From Fidelibacterota bacterium (GTDB lineage: Bacteria > Fidelibacterota > UBA8477): a stretch of 47,646 bases of DNA. How positions within the stretch are numbered: position 1 is the first letter of the stretch; every line of letters begins with the position of its first letter. The position numbers and the translations under genes are program-made. The stretch lies in assembly GCA_021734045.1 (NCBI GenBank), contig JAIPJR010000006.1, positions 1-47,646 on the forward strand. The letters run 5' to 3'. The notes under the pieces are model-generated. The model made no database searches and was not told the origin of the DNA. It worked only from the letters and a program-made list of their open reading frames with translations. Below, piece after piece: positions 27,534 to 36,582 of this stretch.

Positions 27534-29032
27534 TGATCATCAACGCTGACCGGGGATTTTTGCTCTGCAACCATTTCATCGATGACCAGATGACAGCGTA
27601 CAGAATGTCCCGGGGTCACCTCCACCAGATCAGGATCCACCGTATCGCATTTATCAATCTTCACATCACAGCGGGTGCAGAATTTACACCCTTCCGGCAG
27701 ATTCAGGATATTGGGCACCATGCCCCGAATGGCTTCCAGACGGGCTTTTTTCTGCAACTCCGGTCGCGGAATAGAGCCCAGCAGTCCTTTGGTGTAAGGA
27801 TGGAGCGGGTTATCAAAAAGCTCTTTCACTTCCGCTACTTCCTGGATTTTTCCGCCGTACATGACGATGACCCGCTCACATGTCTCGGCAATGACCGCCA
27901 GGTCATGGGTAATGAGGACGATGGCCGCGTCTTCCCGCTGGTCTTTGATGTCTTTCATCAATTCCAGAATCTGGGCCTGAATCGTCACATCCAACGCAGT
28001 CGTTGGTTCGTCGGCAATGAGCAGGGATGGTTTTTTCGCCAATGCCATGGCAATCATCACCCGCTGGCGCATCCCGCCGGAGAATTGGTGCGGGTAATCC
28101 TTCAAGCGGGTTTCCGGCGAGGGAATGCCTACCTGATCCAGGAGTTTGATACCCTGTCGCTGCAAGTCCACATATTCTTCGTGGTAATCCTCAGAGATTA
28201 ATTTATCCAGCCCCACCATGAGATAACCCAAAACAAGCGGCAGCGCGGCACCCCAGATGGCTTGTGAAATCAATTGGGTGATTTGAAAACTCCAACCGGC
28301 ACCCAGTTGACCGAAAAACATAAACAGGACGGCCACGATGGCGGATGTTCGCACCTTATTGACCCAGCGGGTGTTCCGAAAGCTGGCGGCCAGATCGATG
28401 ATGCGATCTTTTACCATTTCGCCGAATGATTTGGGCTTAATGGCTTCCACGATCTGCATCCCGATGGTGTACACCGGATTCAGGGAGGTCATGGGTTCCT
28501 GGAAAATCATGGCAATTTCGCTGCCCCTGATCTGACGCATACGGGTGTACATTTTTTCCCGGAACGTGCGCTCGTGCCGCTTGCGGGGTGAATTGAAAAA
28601 TAGATACCAGGTCATGCCCGTCATGAGAATCATGCTGATGAGGAATGGTATAAAACCGGGAATCGGCAGCATCAGGTGGAGGATAAACCAGGCCAACATA
28701 AAGAGAAACGCAATACCGGTACGCTTCGACACATCCAGCTTGTTGAAAAAGCGGTACTGCGGGACCGCCTTGATGCGCTTCAGCTCGTCACCATTGAAAA
28801 TATTTTCACCGTTGAAGGTGATTTCGCCATCCGTCACCTCGCCCGGTGGATTAGGTATGAGCTGAATGAGAGACAAGAGCGACACGGACTTCCCTGAGCC
28901 AGATTCACCCACCACACCCAGGATCTCACCTTTATAGATGTCGAAATCTACGCCATCAACCGCCTTCGCGGTCTGACCGCCGATGTTGAAATAGGTCTTA
29001 AGCCCTTTGATTTCGAATAATTTTTCCCGCAT
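27530..29032 (-). CDS. Peptide ABC transporter ATPase, OppD/DppD type, with two membrane-hairpin insertions in the NBD
   Basis: This 500-residue ATPase has every OppD landmark: Walker A GESGSGKS (42-49), Q-loop [12 protein letters not shown] (176-187), signature FSGGMRQR (317-324), Walker [13 protein letters not shown] (337-348), H-loop LITHDLAV (373-380) and the C-terminal Cys cluster ([14 protein letters not shown]). It is ~160 residues too long. Extra sequence at about 88-168, between Walker A and Q-loop, has two hydrophobic helices (about 105-122 and 127-147). Extra sequence at about 201-286, between Q-loop and signature, has two more (about 229-247 and 253-276). Each pair would leave and return to the cytoplasm, so the NBD could stay folded. 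ATG at 29032 overlaps the permease stop by one base. The upstream-extended frame to 29191 is the permease gene's shadow. I know of no such layout in Opp/Dpp/Yej ATPases. Confidence 0.93.
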   Translation of the reverse strand: MREKLFEIKGLKTYFNIGGQTAKAVDGVDFDIYKGEILGVVGESGSGKSVSLLSLIQLIPNPPGEVTDGEITFNGENIFNGDELKRIKAVPQYRFFNKLDVSKRTGIAFLFMLAWFILHLMLPIPGFIPFLISMILMTGMTWYLFFNSPRKRHERTFREKMYTRMRQIRGSEIAMIFQEPMTSLNPVYTIGMQIVEAIKPKSFGEMVKDRIIDLAASFRNTRWVNKVRTSAIVAVLFMFFGQLGAGWSFQITQLISQAIWGAALPLVLGYLMVGLDKLISEDYHEEYVDLQRQGIKLLDQVGIPSPETRLKDYPHQFSGGMRQRVMIAMALAKKPSLLIADEPTTALDVTIQAQILELMKDIKDQREDAAIVLITHDLAVIAETCERVIVMYGGKIQEVAEVKELFDNPLHPYTKGLLGSIPRPELQKKARLEAIRGMVPNILNLPEGCKFCTRCDVKIDKCDTVDPDLVEVTPGHSVRCHLVIDEMVAEQKSPVSVDDQ

Positions 29033-30120
29033 CAGCGCAACCTTGAATACACCCGTGGATCGAAAGCTTCCCGGATGGCTTCCCCAATAAACACAATTAA
29101 GAGCAATGTGGTGAACAGTGCACCCAGCGGCGCCAGCACCATCCACCATTTCACCATATTCTGGAGCCCCACGGAGACCATCTGACCCCAACTGGGCGTC
29201 GGTGGTGGCAGACCGAACCCAAGGAAGTCAAGTCCCACCAGCGAACCGATACCACCAATCACAGCAAAGGGGAAGTAGGTGATGATGGGCACCAGTGAAT
29301 TGGGTAAAATGTGCTTGAAAATGATTTTTTTATGCGATTGCCCCATGGAAATAGCCGCTGCGACGTAATCCTTCGTCTTCTCGCGGTAAAATTCAGCCCG
29401 CATGTAGTAGGTCATCCCAATCCAGCCAAAGAGGGTCAGAATCACGATAAGCAGGAAAAAGTTTGGGCGCACAATAGAGCTGATGATAATCATGACAAAC
29501 AGAAAGGGCAGGGTGGCCCAGATTTCGATGAACCGCTGGGTAATCAGGTCAAATTTCCCGCCGAAATAGCCCATCATAGCGCCAATGGAAACACCGATGA
29601 GATAGCTGGCGATGGTAAACAAAATCGCGAAGGATAGGGAAATGTTAAACCCATACATAAGCCGTGAAAATACATCCCGCCCCGTATTGTCCGTCCCAAA
29701 CCAATGCACACCGCTGGGCTCCTCATACATTTTGTTTCCCGCTGTGGTGACATCCTCAAAAGGTCCGTAAGGATAGGGTGGCATAATCACCCAGTTTCCA
29801 TTTTCCGAGCGAAATTTTTCTTTCAATTCACGATAATTCGCTTCACCCGGCACATCCTCACCAAAGGTGCTGCCGGCAATATATCCCTGAAACACCGGGA
29901 ACCAGATGTCACCCTCATATTTCACCACCAAAGCCCGGTTGTTAATCAGCAACGGCAGAAAAAACGAGATGATGTAAGCGGTAATCAGGATGATAAAGGC
30001 GTAGTATCCGCGTTTGATAGACTTGAATTTCAACCAGCGTTTTTTCAGTACCGAAAGGCTGATTTGTTGCTGGGCCGTGGCTGCCTGATCGACTGTCGCT
30101 GTATTTTCCATTGCACTCAT
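29032..30120 (-). CDS. Peptide ABC permease, YejE/OppC type
   Basis: A 362-residue inner-membrane permease. After the first helix (YYAFIILITAYIISFFLPLLI) comes a periplasmic stretch with YEGDIWFPVFQGYIAGSTFG and MPPYPYGP, which matches the YejE branch rather than classic OppC. GTDNTGRDVFSRLMYGFNISLSF begins the BPD_transp_1 domain, with five further helices and the EAA coupling loop (AAAISMGQSHKKIIFKHILPNSL). It ends REAFDPRVYSR. It overlaps the OppD-type gene by one base and follows YejB by nine bases. With YejB it makes the translocation pore for oligopeptides. Confidence 0.94.
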   Translation of the reverse strand: MSAMENTATVDQAATAQQQISLSVLKKRWLKFKSIKRGYYAFIILITAYIISFFLPLLINNRALVVKYEGDIWFPVFQGYIAGSTFGEDVPGEANYRELKEKFRSENGNWVIMPPYPYGPFEDVTTAGNKMYEEPSGVHWFGTDNTGRDVFSRLMYGFNISLSFAILFTIASYLIGVSIGAMMGYFGGKFDLITQRFIEIWATLPFLFVMIIISSIVRPNFFLLIVILTLFGWIGMTYYMRAEFYREKTKDYVAAAISMGQSHKKIIFKHILPNSLVPIITYFPFAVIGGIGSLVGLDFLGFGLPPPTPSWGQMVSVGLQNMVKWWMVLAPLGALFTTLLLIVFIGEAIREAFDPRVYSRLR

Positions 30121-30129
30121 GAATTTGAC

Positions 30130-31401
30130 TTACTTAAACCGTATCCGGGGATCCACCGTCGCCAGGGCAATATCAGACAGAATATTCCCTATCAATCTCA
30201 GCAGCACGGCGATAACCAGGAAGCCCATGACAATCGGGTAGTCCCGGTCCAACACGGCCTGATATCCCAGTTTCCCAAATCCGTCGATATTAAAAACCAA
30301 TTCAATCAAATAAGACCCGGCCAGCAGAACACCAATCACATTACCGATGTAGGAGGCGATGGGAATCACTGAGTTTCGTAAGGCGTGAATCCAGATGACC
30401 CGCTTTTCCGTTAGTCCTTTTGAAAATGCCGTCCGGATATAATCCTGAGACATATTTTCGATAATGCTGTTCTTCATCAAAACCGTGAGCGTGGCAAAAC
30501 TACCGATGGTCCAGGCAATCATGGGCAAGACGGCGTGATACAGCTGGTCCATAACCTTCCCCCACAAGGACAGGTATTCCCAGTTTTCTGACCGGAATCC
30601 ACCCAGGGGAAATACATCCCAGAAAGAGCCGCCACCCAGCAGGAGGAGCAGCACGGCACCTAACGCCCAGCCCGGTATGGAATAGGCAATAAAAACAATG
30701 ACACTTGAGAACAAATCGAAGGGCGAACCATGCCGCAATGCCTTGGCAATTCCCAGGGGAATACAGACGATGTAGCTAATAAGAAAGCCGGAAATCCCGA
30801 AGAAAATAGAAATTTTGAATCGAGGCTTCATCACATCCAGTACCGGCTGCATATAGGTGTAGGAAGTGCCTAAATCTCCTGTGAGAATGCCTGAGAGTTT
30901 GGTTTTATAAACCAGAGCACGCGCCGCGCCGTCCTCAGCAGGATCCAGCGGACGAATCAGCCAGTCTGAATTAATACTACCGTCGTCATTGTACATGACA
31001 TAGCCGTCGGCGGTTTTTTTGACCGTCACCCACTGACCGCGTCCCATGTTCTTTTCAACTTCATTCTCACCGGGCCCGAACTCCAGATTCCGTGAATCGT
31101 GTTCCCGCGGCCAAACACCCAGCCAGATGAGATAGCGCTGAATAATCGGTTTGTCAAAACCATAGAATCGCTTCAATTCTTCCATGGCTTCCGCCGGGAG
31201 CCCCGCTCCACCACCAGAAGTCATGTCGCCTGCACCAGCGCTACCCCCTTCTCCCTGTGTCATGCCCCCCATCTGAATCTGTCGAATGGTCTGCTCCAGC
31301 GGTCCGCCGGGTGCTAACTGGAGAATGATAAACACCAGAATTGTCGCCCCAAAAAAAGTGGGGATAAGCAGTAAAAGTCGTCTTAGAAAATAGGTGGCCA
31401 T
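30130..31401 (-). CDS. Peptide ABC permease, YejB/OppB type, with periplasmic insertion
   Basis: A 423-residue permease. The first helix (LLLIPTFFGATILVFIILQLAPGGP) and the Gly-rich stretch after it (residues ~42-68) fit YejB. Between GFDKPIIQRYLIWLG and GDLGTSY, where relatives go straight from one to the other, there is an extra ~70 residues (about 97-168) including QWVTVKKTADGYVMYNDDGS, probably a small beta module facing the periplasm. The membrane domain follows with six helices in total and the EAA loop (IRTAFSKGLTEKRVIWIHALRNS). It ends with TVDPRIRFK. It starts 187 bases after the binding-protein gene, across a hairpin that may attenuate transcription. Confidence 0.93.
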   Translation of the reverse strand: MATYFLRRLLLLIPTFFGATILVFIILQLAPGGPLEQTIRQIQMGGMTQGEGGSAGAGDMTSGGGAGLPAEAMEELKRFYGFDKPIIQRYLIWLGVWPREHDSRNLEFGPGENEVEKNMGRGQWVTVKKTADGYVMYNDDGSINSDWLIRPLDPAEDGAARALVYKTKLSGILTGDLGTSYTYMQPVLDVMKPRFKISIFFGISGFLISYIVCIPLGIAKALRHGSPFDLFSSVIVFIAYSIPGWALGAVLLLLLGGGSFWDVFPLGGFRSENWEYLSLWGKVMDQLYHAVLPMIAWTIGSFATLTVLMKNSIIENMSQDYIRTAFSKGLTEKRVIWIHALRNSVIPIASYIGNVIGVLLAGSYLIELVFNIDGFGKLGYQAVLDRDYPIVMGFLVIAVLLRLIGNILSDIALATVDPRIRFK

Positions 31402-31483
31402 ATTCGTGTTCTACTTAATCACTTACTTGCTTAAGCTGTCCTCTTTTTTCACCGAATTTTTCCGGTGGCCATTCCCCTCACGG

Positions 31484-31519
31484 GAGAACAGAAAGAGGCT
31501 GACCCGGACAGCCAGCCTC
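31484..31519 (-). terminator. Hairpin between binding-protein and permease genes, possible attenuator
   Basis: GAGGCTG (31495-31501) and CAGCCTC (31513-31519) are complementary. Read on the minus strand the stem is followed by TTTCTGTTCTC, a weak T-rich tail. Position just after the solute-binding-protein gene suggests partial termination so that more binding protein than permease is made, as is common for such operons; this is inferred. Confidence 0.5.
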
Positions 31520-31588
31520 GATCGTTAATACGCTCATGACGATACGGGTAAATCATTTGCGGAAATTCTCCGGGAATTGCGAAATGAC

Positions 31589-33526
31589 TTACCAATTAAA
31601 TTTATCTGTTTTGGAAATCAGCTCTTTCCAATACTTCACTTCCAGCTCACCTTGCGGTAAGGATTTTCCCTCAGCCATAGCCTCTTTCAAGGCGGCTGCC
31701 TTGTCCGGATCAATCCACCACAGCGAGTAGATGGAGCGATAGTCACCGGTAAAGCGGCTGAACATGTATTCTGGATAGCCAAATTTATTCCAGTACAAAA
31801 GTCGCTGATAGGGCCGAAAGGTTGTCCATGCCGCCGGATGAATGTCAGAATAAATGCTATCAATCTTCCGGATAATCTTCACCCGCTCTTCCTGGGAGAA
31901 TGTCACATCATAACGATCACATAACCGGTCAATTTCCTCGTTCTTAACGCCGGAGATATTGTTGGTGTAAGTCTCGTCAGCCAATTCCGACTTCAGGGAT
32001 GTTTCCGGATTGGGGAAGACCAACCCACCCCAGCTCTGCATGTAAATGGTGAAGTCCCGTTCCATTAACTGCTTCCAGAGGGTATTCCCGTCCACGAACT
32101 TGATCTGTAAGTCAATACCATAATCTTTCAGCGTCTGCTGATAGGGCGTCACCATATATTCTACACTCTTGGGAATACCAATATCCAGCCGGAAAACCTG
32201 ACCGTCATCATTCACCAACCAGCCATCTTGGTTCCGTTTAGACCAGCCGGCTTCCGCCAGGAGTTTCTGCGCCTCTTCAGGGTTGAATTTCACATCTTCA
32301 TTGTTGGGATTGGCGTAAATGGAGCCAGAGTAGAGCGAGTTCTGCATGAGATATTCGTTATAATACATCTCCTCGTTCATCTTTTCCCGGGGCAGCAAAT
32401 AGGCAAATGCGTAGCGAATACGCCGGTCGTTAAATGGCCATTTCCGCAAATTAAACGCGAACCCGCCCGTACCGGCCGGCTTGTCTGAATAGATTTTACG
32501 CTTCTGCACCCAGCCCTTTTTCACTGCTTCAAAATCCGTGTCTTCCACCCACATTCGGGCCATGTTCACCGTGTAAAAATCCTGCTCGCCCTTCTTGAAT
32601 TTTTCAAACTCCAGAGACGGATTATCCTTCACCACGACAAACTTAATCTTGTCGAAATTTCCCGTGTACCTGTTCTCAGGTCTGTCTTTAGCCCAATAGT
32701 CCAGCCGCCGGGTTACAGTATACGAAATCTGATTTTTAATGTCTGATTCCAGCATGGTATAAGCACCGGTTCCGGGCATAATTTTATACTGATACTCTTT
32801 CAGATATTCACTACCGGTCAGGTCTTTCAAAATATGATGCGGCAGAATCGACATTGAGGCACCGAAATAGAGGAAATTCCGCCAGCTCAATTGCTTGCAC
32901 GCAACGCTGACGATGTATTTGCTCTCAGCCACAGGACGCTCAAACTTGCCGTAAACCAACTGATCCGAGGGGGACAGTATCGTTTCGTCCATGTGCAGGT
33001 CCCAAGTGGTCACCACATCCTGCGCCGTTACCGGCATGCCATCTGACCAGCGAGCGTCCGGATCAATACGGAACCAGAATTTCATTTTGTCATCAGAAAT
33101 TTTCCAATGGGAAGCCAGCCGGGGAATGAATTCCAGCGTAACCGGGTGAAGATCCACCAGGCCTTCATAAAACAGACCCGCCAGAGTGCTGTTCTCCACA
33201 TAATTGGCGTTCTGTCCTTCGGTTCGCATGGTGGCGGGAAACCGGGAAACAATCGTGGTGAGTACACCACCCTTCACTGCCCGTGAATCACCAAAATATT
33301 GAAGTTCATCCTGCGGGATTTTGTAGGTTGTAAACCCCAGATCTGATGCGATTTCATCAAATCCGTATCCGCCCTCTTCTGCAGGTGTCAGCGTATCCGG
33401 TGGTGTTATGGACTCGGCTGTTTTAATCGCCAGTGCCAAGGGTTTGTTTTTGGCACCGCTACCCCCGCAACCTACCATAAAAACCAATCCGGTAATCATC
33501 CCCAAAACCAATAATTTCCGCATCAT
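31589..33526 (-). CDS. Extracellular solute-binding lipoprotein, family 5 (peptide-binding)
   Basis: A 645-residue lipoprotein with signal GMITGLVFMVGC (lipobox VGC). The SBP_bac_5 domain is clear: LAGLFYEGLVDL, FIPRLASHWKISDDKMKFWFRI, WSDGMPVTAQDVVTTWDL, MPGTGAYTML, FNLRKWPFNDRRIRYAFAYL and the C-terminal helical part. Such proteins bind oligopeptides or similar ligands in the periplasm and hand them to the OppB/C-type permeases encoded downstream. The ligand is not readable from sequence. It is the first gene of the minus-strand run; the ~220 bases to the divergent TfoX-like gene should hold both promoters but no clear elements were recognised. Confidence 0.94.
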   Translation of the reverse strand: MMRKLLVLGMITGLVFMVGCGGSGAKNKPLALAIKTAESITPPDTLTPAEEGGYGFDEIASDLGFTTYKIPQDELQYFGDSRAVKGGVLTTIVSRFPATMRTEGQNANYVENSTLAGLFYEGLVDLHPVTLEFIPRLASHWKISDDKMKFWFRIDPDARWSDGMPVTAQDVVTTWDLHMDETILSPSDQLVYGKFERPVAESKYIVSVACKQLSWRNFLYFGASMSILPHHILKDLTGSEYLKEYQYKIMPGTGAYTMLESDIKNQISYTVTRRLDYWAKDRPENRYTGNFDKIKFVVVKDNPSLEFEKFKKGEQDFYTVNMARMWVEDTDFEAVKKGWVQKRKIYSDKPAGTGGFAFNLRKWPFNDRRIRYAFAYLLPREKMNEEMYYNEYLMQNSLYSGSIYANPNNEDVKFNPEEAQKLLAEAGWSKRNQDGWLVNDDGQVFRLDIGIPKSVEYMVTPYQQTLKDYGIDLQIKFVDGNTLWKQLMERDFTIYMQSWGGLVFPNPETSLKSELADETYTNNISGVKNEEIDRLCDRYDVTFSQEERVKIIRKIDSIYSDIHPAAWTTFRPYQRLLYWNKFGYPEYMFSRFTGDYRSIYSLWWIDPDKAAALKEAMAEGKSLPQGELEVKYWKELISKTDKFNW

Positions 33527-33747
33527 AATCTTCCCTTATCTTCCATCCGTTGCTTGTCCGGCTGTCTTGCCGTAGCGGCAAACTTACAAAGAATCCATGC
33601 AAAAACCAGTCCTACCATACACCCCGTCAATGAAAGAACCATACAGTTTTCTCACGAACATCTGCCAGGAGAATGCACACTGAATTCCGGTGTCAACAAG
33701 CAAGGATATTTACTATTTTCAGCCGGTTTTATGAGGAGCGTAATTTC

Positions 33748-34110
33748 ATGACCGTTGATTATCGCTTTGATCTGGTGGATTATCTGGACGAACGATTCGC
33801 CCATTATCCCGAAGTGGAAAACCGGAAAATTTTCGGTCATCCCGGCTACAGCCTGCAGGGTCGGGTTTTTGTATTTGCTTACGATGACGGCTTGTGCATG
33901 AAGCTCCCGCGGGATTTGTACGAAAAAACGCTGACCCGCGATGATACCAAAGCATTCATGCCCGGCAATGACACTCGACCGATGGGGACCTGGGTGGTTA
34001 TCTCCCGCCCCGATGCTCAGGAGTATGATGCTGACTGGGAACTCATTGAAACCGCCATGGCTTATGTCATGACGGCACAGGGCGCACCACCGAAGCGGAA
34101 AAAGAAGTAG
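33748..34110 (+). CDS. TfoX N-terminal-like small protein
   Basis: A 120-residue protein starting at the ATG at 33748, with GAGGAG about ten bases upstream (33732-33738). The segment VENRKIFGHPGYSLQGRVFVFAYDDGLCMKLP fits the TfoX_N / YjbR-like fold, where a surface beta sheet carries the G-x-P-G-[YF] and a D-G-L-x-[LM]-K motif. It ends with a Lys/Arg-rich tail (PPKRKKK). TfoX of Haemophilus regulates competence, but most stand-alone N-domain proteins have no proven role, so none is assigned. It is followed after four bases by the GNAT gene and forms a small operon with it and exonuclease III. Confidence 0.75.
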   Translation: MTVDYRFDLVDYLDERFAHYPEVENRKIFGHPGYSLQGRVFVFAYDDGLCMKLPRDLYEKTLTRDDTKAFMPGNDTRPMGTWVVISRPDAQEYDADWELIETAMAYVMTAQGAPPKRKKK

Positions 34111-34114
34111 TCCC

Positions 34115-34549
34115 ATGGAATTCATCATCAGAAGAATGAATCCTGCAGATTACGATGCCGTCGTCCAGCTCTGGCAGTCGGCGGGCTTGGAATATTTGCC
34201 CCGTGGCAGAGATCAGTATGAACGAATCGTTGCCGAGTTGGCTCGGGAGGAAAATGCCTTCCTGGTTGGTGAATTAAACGGGACTATTGTGGCTTCGGTT
34301 TTCGCCACGCATGATGGCCGCAAGGGCTGGATTAACCGGCTGGCGGTGCATCCGGATCACCAGCACAACGGGTTCGCCCGGCGATTGATACAAGCCGCGG
34401 AAGAGGCGCTGGAAGCCCAGGGAATTGAGATTATCGGTGCGCTTATTGAGTCGGACAATGACCGCTCCCGTACTGTTTTCCAACAATCCGGTTATCAGGC
34501 GCGCCCTCATATCCACTATTTTTCCAAACGCAAACACCCCTGGACTTGA
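34115..34549 (+). CDS. GNAT-family N-acetyltransferase
   Basis: A 144-residue acetyltransferase. The acetyl-CoA-binding motif A is NRLAVHPDHQHNGFARRLIQAAEEAL (split here as NRLAVHPDHQ and HNGFARRLI), preceded by the beta strand GTIVASVFATHDGRKGW and followed by IEIIGALIESDN and a Y near FQQSGYQ, all usual for the single-domain GNAT fold. RimI-like small-molecule or N-terminal acetylation are both possible; no substrate can be assigned. It begins five bases after the TfoX-like gene. Confidence 0.9.
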   Translation: MEFIIRRMNPADYDAVVQLWQSAGLEYLPRGRDQYERIVAELAREENAFLVGELNGTIVASVFATHDGRKGWINRLAVHPDHQHNGFARRLIQAAEEALEAQGIEIIGALIESDNDRSRTVFQQSGYQARPHIHYFSKRKHPWT

Positions 34550-34591
34550 ACTGGAGAGTCCCGGCACATCCACTTATCAACGAGGAACTGA

Positions 34592-35356
34592 ATGCGCATT
34601 ATATCCTGGAATGTGAACGGCATTCGCGCTGTACTGAAAAAAGGGTTTTGGGAATGGTTTAACCAGGAGCAGCCTGACATTCTCTGTCTGCAGGAAACCA
34701 AGGCACAGCCTGATCAATTGGACGACGACATCCTGAATCCACCGGGTTATACCGGCATCTGGCATTCGGCGGAGCGTAAAGGTTACAGCAGCGTTGCCAC
34801 CTTCACAAAACCCAAACCATTGCATATTGAAAATCAGTTTCTGGACGAACGCTTTAATCGGGAAGGCCGTACCATCTTATGCGAATATCCCCAATTTTTT
34901 CTCTACAATGTCTATTTTCCAAACGGCCAGCGTGACGAAGAACGGTTGCGGTATAAATTGGAATTTTATGATGAACTGCTGGGACACGCTCGGGAAAACA
35001 TGAACCGCAAACCGGTCATTATCGTGGGAGATTACAACACTGCCCACACGGAAATTGACCTGGCCCGCCCCAGAGAGAATGAAGAGACCTCCGGCTTCCT
35101 GCCGGAAGAGCGTGAATGGGTGGACCGATATTTATCAGCCGGACTGGTGGATGTTTTTCGCGAGGAGCACCCTGGTGTGAACGGCTATTACACGTGGTGG
35201 ACTTACCGCGCCAACGCCCGCACCAACAATGTGGGGTGGCGGATTGATTATTTTCTGGTTTCTCGCGATTTCGTTTCCCATGTGGATGCAGCCCGTATTC
35301 ATCCGGATGTGATGGGTTCAGACCACTGTCCGATTAGTCTGACTTTAGATCTTTGA
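34592..35356 (+). CDS. xthA: Exodeoxyribonuclease III (AP endonuclease)
   Basis: A 254-residue Mg-dependent exonuclease III/APE family enzyme of base-excision repair, cutting at abasic sites. Motifs in order: ISWNVNGIRAVLKKGF, PDILCLQETKAQPDQLD (catalytic Glu), YNVYFPNGQ, IIVGDYNTAHTEIDLARP (Asp and Asn), and YTWWTYRANARTNNVGWRIDY, with the final VMGSDHCPISLTLDL carrying the catalytic Asp-His. Length is normal. It is 43 bases after the GNAT gene and ahead of mutM by about 400 bases, giving two base-excision-repair genes near each other. Confidence 0.96.
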   Translation: MRIISWNVNGIRAVLKKGFWEWFNQEQPDILCLQETKAQPDQLDDDILNPPGYTGIWHSAERKGYSSVATFTKPKPLHIENQFLDERFNREGRTILCEYPQFFLYNVYFPNGQRDEERLRYKLEFYDELLGHARENMNRKPVIIVGDYNTAHTEIDLARPRENEETSGFLPEEREWVDRYLSAGLVDVFREEHPGVNGYYTWWTYRANARTNNVGWRIDYFLVSRDFVSHVDAARIHPDVMGSDHCPISLTLDL

Positions 35357-35373
35357 CCGCAGACTTCAGTCCC

Positions 35374-35740
35374 ACTGAGCGAAGTCGAATTACGGATGAC
35401 ACAGATTAAATGTAACGATGATTTCGGGCGTTTTCTTGAACGCTTCAGCAGACCTGAAATCAGGTGATCAATACCCAAATGTGTCCTTCGACTGGACAGA
35501 TAAACACATTGAAAGGAAGCCCTCAGTGATAACTCTGTGTTCACTGTGGTTCATTAATTTGTGAAATCTGTGCAATTCGTGGTTTCCCGACGTGTTAATT
35601 ACCATGCCCCCATGAATGTCTTATCATCCCTGCGCGGCTTATAACACTTTTCTGCCTTTCAATTTGTGCAATCCGTGTAATCTGTGGTTCTAGTTTTTGT
35701 TTTGGTTTTCATAATTCATGTAATTCGTGGAGAAAATTCT
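35374..35740. repeat. Intergenic repeat-rich stretch, family A (with 43320-43560)
   Basis: No gene is seen between xthA and mutM. The stretch holds short dispersed words that recur in the window: CCACTGAGCGAAGTCGAA (35376 region, seen in reverse complement near 43460), GTGAAATCTGTGCAATTCGTGGTTT (35561 region), and AATTTGTGCAATCCGTGTAATCTGTGGTTC followed by a short T/G-rich hexamer tract and CATGTAATTCGTGG (35661-35731). These look like members of a dispersed non-coding repeat family rather than coding DNA. Confidence 0.7.
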
Positions 35741-35751
35741 TATTCTTCCCC

Positions 35752-36561
35752 ATGCCTGAATTACCTGAAGTCGAAACCGTCGTTCGCTCCCTTCAACCGG
35801 ATATTACCGGGGAATTCATCAAAAAGGTGGTGATTCAATGGCCAAAAACAGTCGCTGACCCCCAGTCACTCAAGATTGTGGAAAACCAGCCCATCCGGTC
35901 CGTTGAACGGCGGGGAAAATTTATTCTTCTGAATTTAGATTCCGGTTCAATCGTCATCCATCTGCGCATGACCGGCCGACTCTACACCCACGCGCCTGAT
36001 GAAACCCAGGCACCCTACGTCACGGCTGTTTTCCATTTTTCATCCGGAAAACGGCTCCATTTTCAGGACACGCGCAAATTCGGACGAATCTATTTCACAC
36101 CCGATTCAAGTGATTTTTCCCGGCATTTGGGACCCGAACCGCTTGGTCCTGTCTTTACTGCTCAATGGCTGAAAACCCGGCTAAACAGTCGCCAACGGCA
36201 GATTAAGCCACTACTGCTTGACCAGACTTTCCTGGCCGGGCTGGGCAATATTTATGTGGATGAAGCCTTGTACCTGGCCGGCATTCACCCGGTAAGTTTG
36301 AGTCACAAAATTCCAGGAAAACCCATTCAAAAACTCCATCGCGCCATTCGTAAACTGTTGGGAGATGCCATCGAAGCCCAGGGGACCACCATTATAAATT
36401 TTCAGCACGGCGATAATCGCTCCGGCAGTTTTCAACATCAATTACAGGTTTACGGACGTGGCGGAAAGCATTGTAAGAAATGTGAAGCCTTGATTCTTAA
36501 AATGACTGTGGGACAACGCGGGACCCATGTCTGCCCCGCCTGTCAGGTATTGTATAACTAA
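35752..36561 (+). CDS. mutM: Formamidopyrimidine-DNA glycosylase (Fpg)
   Basis: A 269-residue DNA glycosylase/AP lyase that removes oxidised purines such as 8-oxoguanine. The N-terminal MPELPEVETVVRSL carries the catalytic Pro2 and Glu3. ERRGKFILLNLD holds the conserved Lys, followed by the helix-two-turn-helix segment (LLDQTFLAGLGNIYVDEAL). The C-terminal zinc finger is complete: KHCKKCEALILKMTVGQRGTHVCPAC, with four Cys in C-x2-C...C-x2-C spacing. All catalytic parts are present, so it should be active. It is convergent with the MFS gene, 21 bases apart. Confidence 0.97.
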   Translation: MPELPEVETVVRSLQPDITGEFIKKVVIQWPKTVADPQSLKIVENQPIRSVERRGKFILLNLDSGSIVIHLRMTGRLYTHAPDETQAPYVTAVFHFSSGKRLHFQDTRKFGRIYFTPDSSDFSRHLGPEPLGPVFTAQWLKTRLNSRQRQIKPLLLDQTFLAGLGNIYVDEALYLAGIHPVSLSHKIPGKPIQKLHRAIRKLLGDAIEAQGTTIINFQHGDNRSGSFQHQLQVYGRGGKHCKKCEALILKMTVGQRGTHVCPACQVLYN

Positions 36562-36582
36562 CTTTCGAATCGTGGATGCCCG

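Noticed and set aside
29033-29191. N-terminal extension of the OppD-type gene
   Set aside because: This part lies within the YejE-type gene in another frame and has no resemblance to the family; the ATG at 29032 is the natural start.
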